Part shown: piece by piece, positions 55,051 to 64,000 of the stretch
Layout of the letters: every line of letters begins with the position of its first letter
Numbering within the stretch: the stretch's first letter is position 1
Assembly: GCA_963422465.1 (NCBI GenBank)
Contig: OY730172.1
Coordinates: 2,046,001-2,110,000 of the forward strand
DNA length: 64,000 nucleotides
Direction: 5' to 3'
Source of the DNA: Lichina pygmaea
Lineage: Eukaryota; Ascomycota; Lichinomycetes; Lichinales; Lichinaceae
Notes under the pieces: generated by a model
Databases searched by the model: none
The model's input: only the letters and a program-made list of their open reading frames with translations
What the model was told of the DNA's origin: nothing
Made by a program: the position numbers and the translations under genes

Positions 55051-55201
55051 TGCCGGTGGAAGGATTCGAACCTTCGTTTCTGACATACTAGGCAATGTCC
55101 TTTCATCCGGGTGGGGTTTAGTCGCGGCCAAGTCACACACCGTTGGGAACTTCAAGGAAGAACTTAGGAAGTCAGAGTCTTGTCCACTAGACCACACCGG
55201 C
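55051..55201 (-). tRNA. tRNA-like unit E, possible intron-containing tRNA-Arg(CCT)
   Basis: The acceptor GCCGGTG/CACCGGC is a perfect 7-bp helix with discriminator A. The D arm GTCT…AGAC and T arm GAAGG-TTCGAAT-CCTTC are perfect. CTGAC after the D arm pairs exactly with GTCAG four bases before the T arm. This frames an anticodon loop starting TTCCTA (U33, anticodon CCT, A37), then an insertion of about 75-80 bases where tRNA introns lie. A T6 terminator follows within a few bases. It is the best tRNA candidate of the cluster; the insertion is long for a fungal tRNA intron. Confidence 0.5.
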
Positions 55202-56414
55202 TTGTGTTTCTTAGATATTGGCATCAATGACTTCCATACATATAGCCTGAGCTAGGGAGAGTCCAGCAGTCGCAAAGATACTTGCAGAGCTCAATAGTCC
55301 CTTGGGCATCCGTGCAACTACTACTCCAACATAGGCCGCCGAATAGCTGACGACACGCCAGGGGCAGCTAGGTATGTCAGGACTTCGTCTCCCAGATGCC
55401 AGAAGCAGAGGCCGATGGACTCAGTCATACGAGAGATACAGATGGCTTTTGAGTACCTAAGACGAGCCATCTTAGGAAAATGAAACTCATCGATCCACAG
55501 CGTCGGGCCGAACAGCGGAGACGATTACCATTCGAGATGAGAGAACATGGCGGTATGAAACGTCGAGGACACAATCAAGAGCGTCGAGCTTCTGATGCCG
55601 ATACCCAGTTGGCAAGCAGACTCCGGTCACCTTGAACCTGACAGCAGCGTACCCAACAGACCGTTTCTGACAAGACGCACAATGGGACCAGTGAAGAGGC
55701 CTGCGGTCCAACTGCCTTAGCGTACGCAAAGGCTGCATGAGGCACTACATTGTCCCCTTCGGAATACCAAACCTTTTTCAGGCAGTTGGTTCGAGAAGGC
55801 ATGGGGGGGGGGGGGGGGACCAGTGTCCCCAACAGCAAAGAGCGCAAAGACCACCGACGCCAGAGCAGATGAAAATGCCTTGATCATCTGCAGAAGAACG
55901 GAGACGGACAGCGTCGTACTTCCACAGCTACGGCCGACTGACGAAGTAGCGTAATCAAACATCCGTGGAACGTTGGGCCTTCATACCGGGCATAGACTTC
56001 ATACCGGGCATCATAGGCGAGCCGGCGACGAGGGAAGGAGGCATGAGCTGCGGTTTAGCAGGACCATCTTTCGACCGAGTCACCACGTCCTACGGACGTC
56101 CGGCTTCGGCTGCGGCATCCAGATAGGGCCGACTAGCCTTCAAGAATAGGGCCTTGAAGGAATGGGTCCTTGAAGAACGGGGGCTTCAAGGACGGGGGCT
56201 TCAAGGACGGCACTCCAAAGATGGCAAGTAGGCTTGACGTGAGGGCAACAATGGAAATCTACTGAAGGGCGGACGGACAGACAGACAGACAGACAGACGA
56301 CGAGCCATGGGAGGACGGAGAAAGAGGCGGGTTGGCGGCGCCGACGGTTTCAAATGGTATCGTCATATAAAAGCCGTGCACCACGTCAGCGAGATCTATC
56401 GGTGCGCTACTGAA
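55202..56414. other. Spacer between Pol III cluster and SOF1
   Basis: About 1.2 kb. It contains a G15 tract (55804-55818), triplicated CTTCAAGGACGGG-like units (56155-56220) and (ACAG)n (56275-56297). Small open frames on the minus strand (55487-55960) have no recognisable domain. Confidence 0.45.
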
Positions 56415-57863
56415 TTACTTTTCGACCGCCAGCACCATCTTTTCTCGCTCGTGCGGCGGCTGCAGGGCACCCTTCTTCGAGTGCTTCCTCTCGTTCTCGG
56501 CCCGTCTCTTGAGGGCCTTGATCTCCTCGGATTTGATCTCGGCGGCCTTCTTCACCTGCTTGGGGAGGTGTCGGTGACGTCTGATCCGGCGAATCTCGGG
56601 CATGTGCTTGTATCTCTCCTTGAGCGCGTCGTTGTACTCTAGGCTTTCTCGCTCGCGGGTCAGCTTGATGCCCTCTCTTCGAGAAGCGTGCGCGCGCCAC
56701 AGTCGAACGTTGCCGTCATCCGAGCCCGACAGGATGTAATGCGAGTCGGGTGTGTGTTTGGCGGAGAAGACCCTGCTCCGCAGAATAAGCATCAACGACA
56801 CTGGAGGACAGACACTAGCAAGCCCACCTCTGCATGCGCTTGGTATGGTAGACGTCTCTTGAATGGCCTTGGCTCCGGTTCCAGAGCCGGATGGAGCGGT
56901 CGTACGACGCCGTCACCAGCTCTTCCCCGGTTGGGCTGAATTCAACATCCATGACGGCATGCACGTGGTCTCTGAGCACATTAAGCGCCCGGCCGAGATT
57001 CCTCATGTCAAAGAGATAGACGTTGTGGTCTTCGTTGGCGACTGCAAAGTTGATGGCCTCCATGGGGTTCCATGAAATCGCGTTGGACGAGAGCCGCAGC
57101 GTAGACTTGGCGAGAGGTGTTGAGGTTCGCAGATCGTAAAGCACGATCGATCGATCATTAGCAGCAGAGGCCAGGATCGACGTCTCCGTTTGATTGAACG
57201 CAACGGTATTGATGGTGTCTGTAGATGTTGGCCAAGCCAGCGTCTGCACCGCAGTGTGACCAGGCCTGCTCAGATCATAGATCGAAAGTACGCTCGAGGA
57301 GGCGGCAAAGATAGGATCCGCGCGGTGGAAAGAGATCCCGGTGAAGGCGTTTGCACCAAGAAAAGTAGCAGTTGGTCCGTTCTCGGAAGAAGGATTGTAA
57401 GGATCGAAGACCCTGATGGAACGATCACTGGCGCAGGACAGGAGTTTTTGATCCTGCGTCCAGCACATGCCTTTGATGATGCCCTCGTGTGCTCGGGTCT
57501 GCCACACTTCCGCTCTGCTGACAAGGTCCCACACTTTTATGACACCATCACCACTCCCGCTGGCGAACCTCTCCAAGGATCGAGGATCCTTGGCCAAGGT
57601 ATACACTCCGTCGACATGACCATTGCCTAGCTGTCCTATAAACGGTGCTGCAAATACTCGTTCTAACTTGGTGGCGTTAAGAGCTCGGGTGTATTCTCGA
57701 GCTCGTTCAAAAGGGTGGAGGGCTGGATCGAGATTCCGTGGCTGCCGAGTAACGGTCGAGCCAGGTGCTTGGTATGAGGCAACTGAACGAGTCAGCGCTT
57801 TGACCTTCTACGGATCAATTAGTGTTGTGTGCCATTTCCTCTCAGGATATCAGTACATACCAT
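56415..57863 (-). CDS. SOF1: U3 snoRNP WD40 protein Sof1 (DCAF13)
   Basis: Proposed exons are 57861-57863, 56828-57807 and 56415-56772 (446 aa). Sof1 is a WD-repeat component of the SSU processome that matures 18S rRNA. Exon 1 is only the ATG: it is followed directly by GTATGT, and the 53-base intron ends at CCGTAG, giving M|KVKALTRSVASYQ, the expected Sof1 start. Then come RNLDPALHPFERAREYTRAL, FAAPFIGQLGNGHVDGVYTL and WD repeats (FASGSGDGVIKVWDL, LLSCASDRSIRVFDP, ILASAANDRSIVLYDL, ELVTASYDRSIRLWN, YILSGSDDGNVRLWRA). The Sof1 C-terminal domain holds MPEIRRIRRHRHLPKQVKKA and a basic tail ending KMVLAVEK. It is divergent from RPN6. Confidence 0.93.
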
Positions 57864-58091
57864 GGCTGGGCCTGATGGACGCTGGAAGCATTGTCCTGAC
57901 TGCAAGTAACAGTCCTCCGACGCTCACGTGATCGTGGTGCCTTACGGTACTCACATTACCGTACCGTACCGTACCGTATTACTAAGCGTCAGGCAGCGCA
58001 TTCGGGAAGTCAAGATGATCAAGAGCTCCAACCTCAGATCCGGACATACGACCTATATCAAACGCAGAGCTCGATCGCATAGCCATCAGAG
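57864..58091. promoter_or_regulatory. Divergent promoter SOF1/RPN6
   Basis: A 228-base gap between starts, containing a (CCGTA)n-type array TACCGTACCGTACCGTACCG at about 57957-57979. Confidence 0.5.
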
Positions 58092-59472
58092 ATGGCCTCG
58101 TCAGCAGCCGACGCGAAGAAACTAGCGGAGGCTCAGAAACTCGCCAAAGAGGATCCGGGGCGCGCGGTCACAGTCTACAATGAAGTGCTCTCCAAGGACC
58201 CAGGAAGCAGCGACGCCGCGCTGCGAAACTACGAGCTGGCGTTGATGGGATTGGGCGAGCTATATCGAGATCAGCGGTGAGTCAGACCCTTCCTGCAGTC
58301 GCCGGAGCTCTCGTTGACAAGTAACAGGAAAGCCAACGAGCTCGCAGAGCTGGTGCAGACCAGTCGATCAGTCCTCTCCTCCTTTGCCAAAGCCAAGACC
58401 GCCAAGCTAGGTAATATCTCTGCTGGCACGGAACGACTCGGTGCTGATTGGCCCTGCTGCTGTAGTCCGGCAGCTACTAGACCTCTTCGCGGAGATGCCA
58501 AACACGACCGACATCCAAATATCCGTCACCAAGTCCTGTATCGAGTGGGCCGTCTCGGAGCGACGAGGATTCCTACGACAGAATCTGGAGACGAGGCTTG
58601 TTTCTCTGTACATGCTAAAACAGGCGTACTACGACGCCTTGAACCTTATCAACGGCCTGTTGAAGGAGCTCAAACGCCTCGATGACAAGCTCGTGCTTGT
58701 GGAGGTGCAACTGCTGGAATCACGCGTCTACCATGCGCTCGGGAACTTCTCCAAGGCGCGAGCGGCCCTGACCTCGGCACGGACGTCGGCGGCTTCGGTC
58801 TACTGCCCACCATTGCTCCAAGCCGGGCTGGACATGCAATCCGGGATGCTGCACGCCGAGGACAGAGACTTCAACACGGCGTACTCGTACTTCATCGAGG
58901 CCCTAGAAGGGCACCAAACCCAGGACGATCGAGCCAAGGCAACTTCGGCATTGCAGTACATGCTGCTGTGCAAGATCATGCTCAACCTGGTCGATGACGT
59001 CAACTCGCTCCTGACTTCGAAGCAGGCGCAGAAGTACGCCGGCAAGAGCCTCGACGCCATGAAGGCCGTGGCACGGGCGCACGCCGACCGCAGCCTGGAA
59101 GCGTACGAGAAGGCATTGTCGCAGTACCGGTACGAGCTCGGGAGCGACGCCTTCATTAGGAATCACCTGCGGCGCCTGTACGACGCCATGCTGGAGCAGA
59201 ACCTGATCAAGGTCATCGAGCCGTTCAGCAAGGTCGAGATCGCGCACATCGCACACCTCGTGGGCCTCGACACGGCACAGGTGGAGCGGAAACTGTCGCA
59301 GATGATTCTCGACAAGGTCATCATCGGCGTTCTCGATCAGGGCACCGGATGCCTCATCGTGTACGACGAGGTCGGGCGGGACAAGGCGTACGATTCTGCA
59401 CTGGAGACGATCGAGAAGCTGAGCACGGTGGTGGACGTGCTCTACACGAACCAAGCGTCTCTGCTCGAGTAG
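58092..59472 (+). CDS. RPN6: 26S proteasome lid subunit Rpn6 (PSMD11)
   Basis: Exons 58092-58276, 58328-58410 and 58466-59472 give 424 aa. Rpn6 clamps the 20S core to the base and scaffolds the lid of the 26S proteasome. It starts MASSAADAKKLAEAQKLAKE; exon joins are LYRDQR|KANELAELVQTSRSV and KTAKL|VRQLLDLFAEMPN. TPR-like helices follow: CIEWAVSERRGFLRQNLETR, KRLDDKLVLVEVQLLESRVY and DRDFNTAYSYFIEALEGHQT. The PCI domain is at about residues 300-390 (NHLRRLYDAMLEQNLIKVIE, FSKVEIAHIAHLVGLDTAQV, LSQMILDKVIIGVLDQGTG). The end ALETIEKLSTVVDVLYTNQA is characteristic. Introns are 51 and 55 bases. Length matches the family (about 420-434 aa). Confidence 0.96.
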
Positions 59473-60975
59473 AGGACGGATTGGTCACTCCCACATCCTC
59501 ACGAGATTCTCGGCCATATAATTCCTACCCCACGCCTCACCTCAAGATCATCGTCACCCTTCACGTGCTGTACTCTGTCCACCAATAGATATGGTGCATT
59601 GTAGCACTAGCAACATGGAATGTCGGAGGCGATGGCAACTACTCGTACACCAAGGCCTTCGATAGCAGAGGAGCATCTGGCCAGCGTCCTGATGACCCTG
59701 GTTCACGTGGCTTTCACTGGTCTTCCTCACTCGTTGACTAATCAGCCGCCTACGAGTAGTCCCGTACGTACGGAGTACTTCATACTCTAGGCGTGGAGTG
59801 CCGAGGTTACTATGCTTGAGTCAGCGTACGAGGTACGCATTGTACTCCTTTCATGACTAAGAGATTACTGTACTGTACACGCTCCCGCAGCGCCACTATA
59901 TCAGGGTTGTGGCGTCGAATGACGTAATTCGTTGTTCACATGTCAATCCCCAGGGCATTTTCCCAACAAAACCCAATCAGTCTCAGTCGCAACTACGTGT
60001 GTAGCGCCCCTTGAGGCTGTCAATGGTCCCGAGGTGTGGCGTGGCTCATGAAAACTTGCGCACTGGTGCAGAACACCACGGAGTGACAAGTACTGGAAGC
60101 AGCTGATGCCTGCTGGGAGCTGAAGGAAATCCTGCAGATAAGCTGCCGCTCCGGGATGACGGCGCGGAGCTGGACCGTAGAACGGCCTCCGTTCCAAGCT
60201 CTCTCCGTATCGTGCGTCGTACAGTACGTGGACTTTTTCTCTTGGCCGGCTGACATGTGACAACGGTGGGAACGACCGAAAAGCAAAAGCGTTGGCCGAC
60301 AAGGAAGAGGGAAAGACTGTGGAGCGTGATTTTCTTTAGGTGACATACGTCTGCCCTTCCTGATTGGAAGATACTTTTGAAACTGGCTGGGACGAGTGGT
60401 GGGACTCGACAGAACTCCAGAAGAGGGTGATTGTATGTTTCACATTCGGCGATATGGATATGACGTTCTGTACGTAATACATCTAGCAAATTGGAAAACC
60501 ACCAGCTGAAATTTCACCGTCTAGTCCCTCCTTCCCCTTCTCCTTCTGCTCCTCCTCCTCCCCCACCTCCTCCCCCACCTCCTCCTCAGTCTCTCCTGCC
60601 TGCTTCTTTGTCTACGACCGCCCGTGGCCCAAGCAAGACCATCAACCACTCCGTTCTCCCGGCTGTGTCCTCGTTCCCCTCTCAACGTCCGCCGTTGACC
60701 CCTTACTCGCTCATCGCCAGCGTAACATTCCCGCCGTCGAAATCGCCCGTCACTCAGACCGGCCTGAAGCTTATAACGCGGCGTCTCTCACCCACGCGGT
60801 CGAATTCCGACTAGCTGTCGGCTTCAGGTCAGATATCAATCTCTCTTCAACCGCCAGTCGTGGAGATCCACCTCGTCCCGTCGAGAAACCTCACCCCACC
60901 GGACATGAGTCTACAGGACGGCATAGGAGCAGACCACTGACGGGTCCAGCTCTTCTCCCTCCCACAGTTGAACTC
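59473..60975. other. Spacer RPN6 to CAP20-like gene
   Basis: About 1.5 kb. The first kilobase has no recognisable content beyond GTACG motifs. From about 60520 to 60900 the plus strand is CT-rich with CCTCCTCC repeats (60550-60590), typical of a fungal promoter and 5' leader. A Pro-rich open frame there lacks an ATG. Confidence 0.45.
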
Positions 60976-61622
60976 ATGCCGCACGCAGTAAACGGCGAGA
61001 TGTCGTCCCAACACGTCAACGGCGACAAGCCATCGTCTGCCTTCATCTCGGTAGGTTACCGACGCCTCTGCAGTTTGCGCCGGATGCTCGATGCCCGTTT
61101 CGAGCCCGGGCTGATGATCTCCACTAGCATCTCACGTCCTACCCTCTCGTGCATGACTCGATATCCGGCTTCAAGTCGACCCCGCTGGGTCAGATGTCCT
61201 TAGATCTTGCCGACCAGAGCTACGCGACCTTTGCGAAGCCCGTGCTCCCATACCTCTCGCGGCCTTTGCAGTACGTCTCGCCCTACGTGCACAAGGCCGA
61301 TGACATTGCCGATCAGGGCTTGAGCCGCGTCGAGCAGACGTTCCCCATCGTCAAGAGCTCGACGGACGAGATCAAGGGCAGCGTCAAGAGCACCGTCTGG
61401 TTCCCCGTGCGCGCCGTGGCCGAGGGGAAGCAGTACGTCTTCAAGAAGTGGGACGAGCAGTACAAGAGTACCGATGGCAACGGCGTCCTGCGCCCCGTCC
61501 GGGCTGCCTTCTCGACCAGCCTCGTCGTGACGGCCGAGTCCCTTGGCTGGCTCGGTCAGGTGCTCGGAGCCAAGAAGGAGCAGACCAAGCAGACGTTCAA
61601 CGAGAAGACCGACCGCGGTTAG
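60976..61622 (+). CDS. CAP20: CAP20/MPL1-like lipid-droplet perilipin
   Basis: Exons 60976-61050 and 61128-61622 give 189 aa. It matches the fungal perilipin family (CAP20 of Colletotrichum, MPL1 of Metarhizium), which coats lipid droplets and in some pathogens supports appressorium function. It starts MPHAVNGEMSSQHVNGDKPS; the phase-0 splice gives FIS|HLTSYPLVHDSISGFKST. The body has amphipathic segments without a true membrane span: GQMSLDLADQSYATFAKPVL, YLSRPLQYVSPYVHKADDIA, DQGLSRVEQTFPIVKSSTDE and SVKSTVWFPVRAVAEGKQYV. The C terminus AESLGWLGQVLGAKKEQTKQ is family-like. Length fits (about 180-190 aa). A role in virulence cannot be inferred for this organism. A G18-20 tract begins five bases after the stop codon. 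Confidence 0.92.
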
Positions 61623-62242
61623 ACGTGGGGGGGGGGGGGGGGGGGGCTGTGTGAGATTTGCATCGGGACGTCTTTTCCTCGCCGTCCGATATCAGGATCC
61701 ATTTTGGGACGTTAACGGCACGCCTCTCCGCCAGCACTGTCCATACATGATGGGTACGGTTTTCAGGGTTTTGTTTGGTCCGTGATCGGTCTCAGCGTTT
61801 CCGGAGGATCTTCAGCAGACAATGGGTCCCCAACTCTCATTCTCTCTCTCCATATCTACCCCCACGTATTCGTTTTCAAGGCCAGCCGTACCCTTTTCAC
61901 GACCCATGCGTGCCTCGAGTTAGATTTTCTCATCTAGCCAACCATCTAGTTATTCTCCCATCCATTCAGACTCTGGACTGTACCGTATGATATCACCTCC
62001 AAACAGCCAAATACCGGTAGGGAAAACATGATTGATCTCTTTCGTCTCGACATCCTGCTTAACTCCTCGGGCCCAGAAGCAGTTTGAGCCTGGCTGCTTT
62101 AATTATTGAAAGCCGACAGTCGAGTCGGGGAGAATTGAGTGTAGATTGGTCTGGCTAACTAAAATCTAGGAGCGACAACAAAGAAGAAGAAGAAGAAGAA
62201 GAAGAAGGAGAAAAGTCTGCACACTGTCATGTGTACAAGCAA

Positions 62243-62332
62243 GACAACAATTTAGCCGTCGCTCAGGGGGGAGGCTGATCTCGACACCGCCCGCAAATCC
62301 TGGGGCAACTCTTCCAGAGAGTCCCCGGTCAA
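62243..62332. repeat. Dispersed repeat, copy 2
   Basis: The second copy of the element at 8-94, in the same orientation, with scattered substitutions and a small length change. It follows a GAA microsatellite. Confidence 0.6.
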
Positions 62333-63169
62333 CAATCATCCGTAAATTAGCCCAGCCGCATCTTCTCATTCTAAACTTACTCCGTACTGTCTCTCGAGAG
62401 GAATGCGGTGGAATGCGCTGACTAAGTACTCGTATGGGAAGCAGGGACCGGATTTGTCGCCGTTGAGGCCCATGTGACTAATAGATCGGCTGATTCATCA
62501 GGTCACATGACCTAAGAATTCCTTTGCCTACAGTAATACGAGTACCAGAGCGGTACATAAGTATCTATGTACCCTCGTACTCCTGCGAGGTGCTCCGTAC
62601 CGAAGTACATCACAGACTGTCTCACGACATGTCCTCTCAGGTCATCTGCTGGGGAGGGTTGAGAAGACTTGGGGATTCGATCCATCCTTGGCCGACCACA
62701 GAAGTACAGTACGTACTCTGCCCAGCAGTGGCCAGTTCGGCCAGGCCGGGTTGACGGCTCACTGTACTCGTAGTATTTGGACATGGTCGCTGATCTTTCA
62801 GCTTACTAATAGTACCCATACGTACTGTGCTAACATCGTAATAAGTACATATGTACCCCTCCTGCCTCTGTACCTCGTACCCCAACCCTGCAGCGAGTCC
62901 ATCCAGACAGGTTCCGCTCCGTGGACTTGGTGTCGATGGACGACCTTCCATCAGCGTGCCACCCCACACCTTGGGAAGCATCGTCTGGCCCAGCTCTCGT
63001 CGTGAGCCTGCGTCGACTGGCAGGGATGTGAAAGGGGCGATGGCACCAGGGGTCTGATCGTGCGAGATGTCAACGCAGGCTGCTGGTACGTAACCAACAT
63101 AACGTACCCTTGCTGCTTCCTCAAAACTCGCAACCAAAAGTATTTGATTTGGTCTCATGACCAGGTGTA

Positions 63170-63173
<4 letters not shown>

Positions 63174-63202
<29 letters not shown>
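63174..63202. repeat. (GA)n microsatellite
   Basis: About 14 GA repeats, 20 bases beyond the FunK1 stop codon. Confidence 0.9.
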
Positions 63203-63206
<4 letters not shown>

Positions 63207-63223
63207 TGTCCCGTCATGCAATG

Positions 63224-64000
63224 CTACTCCCCCGCCAAGACCTGCGGATCTTCTCGGGCCTGGCGGAGGATCTCTTTCATTAAGGAATAGAGCTGTCGAT
63301 CTAGTGTTTTCCACCGGTGCCCACCTGGAAACACCTTCCTCCGCAGTCTGTTGACCCATGGAGCCAGCACCTGATACGACGGCAAGAAGTGATCCTCCAT
63401 CGTCCTGAGGAAATCACCTTCGTCGCCGATCAAACCCTTCTTTTTGGACAGCAGGTCTTCTGTTCCGAGGTAGTTCCATTCCTCAAAACTCCGAACGACC
63501 CTGCTTTTGTTTCGCCGGTCGTAGTGGACGCAGATCCAGAGGAGCACCCAGAAGAAGGACTCTAGATCGTGCATGAAAGAATGTTGCTCGCCGTAGAGGA
63601 CTCCGATGGCCAAGAACGCTCTTGTCCCAGTCTTCCCACTTGCTCCCGAGACGCCCTCTCGTTCCACTCGGATGGCCAAATCAAGATCGATCAAGAACGA
63701 AAGCCAAGAAGAGCTGTTGTGATCCTCGTTGATTATGAGATTGTTGATCGAAATGTCTCTGTGGAGGAAGCCTGCGTTCAACAAGGATTCATGTCCCTCG
63801 ATGCAGCCCTCTAGGGCGGCAAGGAGGGCTGATCGGGAGCTCGCCTTGTAGATAGGCTTTCCATAGTCACGCAGAACAACACGTCGACGCACCCGATTCG
63901 GTGGTGCGTCCTCACCGGTCTTTGGTGGAAACGCCGAGCGGGACCGTTTGCTGGGGCGCAGAGCAGCAGCGGTTTGACTTGAAGATCGCTTCTTGCCGGT
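63224..64000 (-). CDS. FunK1-type fungal protein kinase, C-terminal part (truncated by window edge)
   Basis: The frame is open from the right edge to the stop at 63224 (258 aa visible), so the start lies outside the window. FunK1 kinases are a fungus-specific, often expanded family of eukaryotic-like kinases with unknown substrates. Visible features are RVRRRVVLRDYGKPIYKAS, LLAALEGCIEGHESLLNAGF, the catalytic loop HRDISINNLIIN (HRD with Asn), LIDLDLAIRVE in place of DFG, GKTGTRAFLAIGVLYGEQHS as the activation segment, and FMHDLESFFWVLLWICVHYD. The C-terminal lobe ends REDPQVLAGE. The key catalytic residues are present, so it is not visibly broken in the part seen. Confidence 0.88.
   Translation of the reverse strand, partial: TGKKRSSSQTAAALRPSKRSRSAFPPKTGEDAPPNRVRRRVVLRDYGKPIYKASSRSALLAALEGCIEGHESLLNAGFLHRDISINNLIINEDHNSSSWLSFLIDLDLAIRVEREGVSGASGKTGTRAFLAIGVLYGEQHSFMHDLESFFWVLLWICVHYDRRNKSRVVRSFEEWNYLGTEDLLSKKKGLIGDEGDFLRTMEDHFLPSYQVLAPWVNRLRRKVFPGGHRWKTLDRQLYSLMKEILRQAREDPQVLAGE

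Larger units (their letters stand above)
61623..63223. other. Spacer CAP20-like to FunK1
   Basis: About 1.6 kb. It holds a poly-G tract (61627-61646), a (GAA)n run (62182-62205), the second dispersed-repeat copy (62243-62332), GTACG-rich sequence (62530-62610, 62705-62715) and a (GA)n array (63174-63202). No gene is supported. Confidence 0.5.

Noticed and set aside
53465-55201. CRISPR-like array
   Set aside because: The repeated units are 134-153 bases, diverged, with Pol III boxes and terminators; there are no short identical repeats with unique spacers, and this is a fungus.
60491-60814. Pro-rich 107-codon frame before CAP20
   Set aside because: It lacks an ATG start and lies in a CT-rich promoter/leader region.
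1-64000. Transposon or retroelement remains
   Set aside because: No reverse transcriptase, integrase, transposase, capsid or terminal-repeat signature was seen in any frame; only short dispersed repeats and hairpins.
63224-64000. FunK1 as a broken gene
   Set aside because: The frame is open to the window edge and catalytic motifs are present; the truncation is due to the window.

Overview
This window is nuclear DNA from a filamentous ascomycete (Pezizomycotina). The evidence is the gene content (FunK1-type kinase, CAP20/perilipin-like lipid-droplet protein, RS-tailed Hub1, actin-related Arp10), short introns of mostly 50-130 bases with GTRNGT donors and CTGAC-like branch sites, and protein-coding genes on both strands with long repeat-rich spacers. 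The species cannot be named from the sequence alone. Start codons and introns below were worked out by hand from reading frame, splice signals and family knowledge; no alignment program was run.

Layout, left to right: spacer with a dispersed repeat and a perfect hairpin; GPI15/PIG-H (+); DEG1/PUS3 (-), strongly swollen by low-complexity inserts; a coiled-coil protein resembling a small COG-complex subunit (-); HUB1 (+) with a GC-AG intron; PRS1 PRPP synthetase (+); VMA6 (-) divergent from NOP58 (+); RPS0 (-) divergent from mitochondrial uS15 (+); an unrecognised disordered nuclear-type protein (+); DGK1 (-) divergent from SPB4 (+); SNF12/SSR3 (+); a TLC-domain membrane protein (-); a BTB-domain protein (-); mitochondrial seryl-tRNA synthetase DIA4 (-); a small coiled-coil protein (-); ARP10 (-) divergent from a GEN1/YEN1 nuclease (+); a short-chain dehydrogenase (+); a cluster of tRNA-like Pol III units (all -); SOF1 (-) divergent from RPN6 (+); CAP20-like perilipin (+); and a 5'-truncated FunK1 kinase (-) running off the right edge.

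Most genes are single-copy housekeeping functions: ribosome biogenesis (NOP58, SOF1, SPB4), ribosomal proteins (RPS0, uS15m), tRNA modification and charging (PUS3, DIA4), splicing (HUB1), proteasome (RPN6), V-ATPase (VMA6), chromatin (SNF12), DNA repair (GEN1-like), lipid metabolism (DGK1, CAP20-like), GPI anchors (GPI15). There is no secondary-metabolite cluster, no clear transposon and no CRISPR array.

The unusual parts lie between and inside the genes: five same-strand 134-153 base units with Pol III box A/box B-like signals and T-run terminators (52.6-55.2 kb); an overlapping GC/GT donor in HUB1, the gene for a protein known to control non-canonical donor use; recurrent GTAC/CGGTACCG palindromes and long poly-G/poly-C tracts restricted to spacers, introns and 3' flanks; hairpin repeats; and heavy codon-repeat expansion in conserved enzymes.
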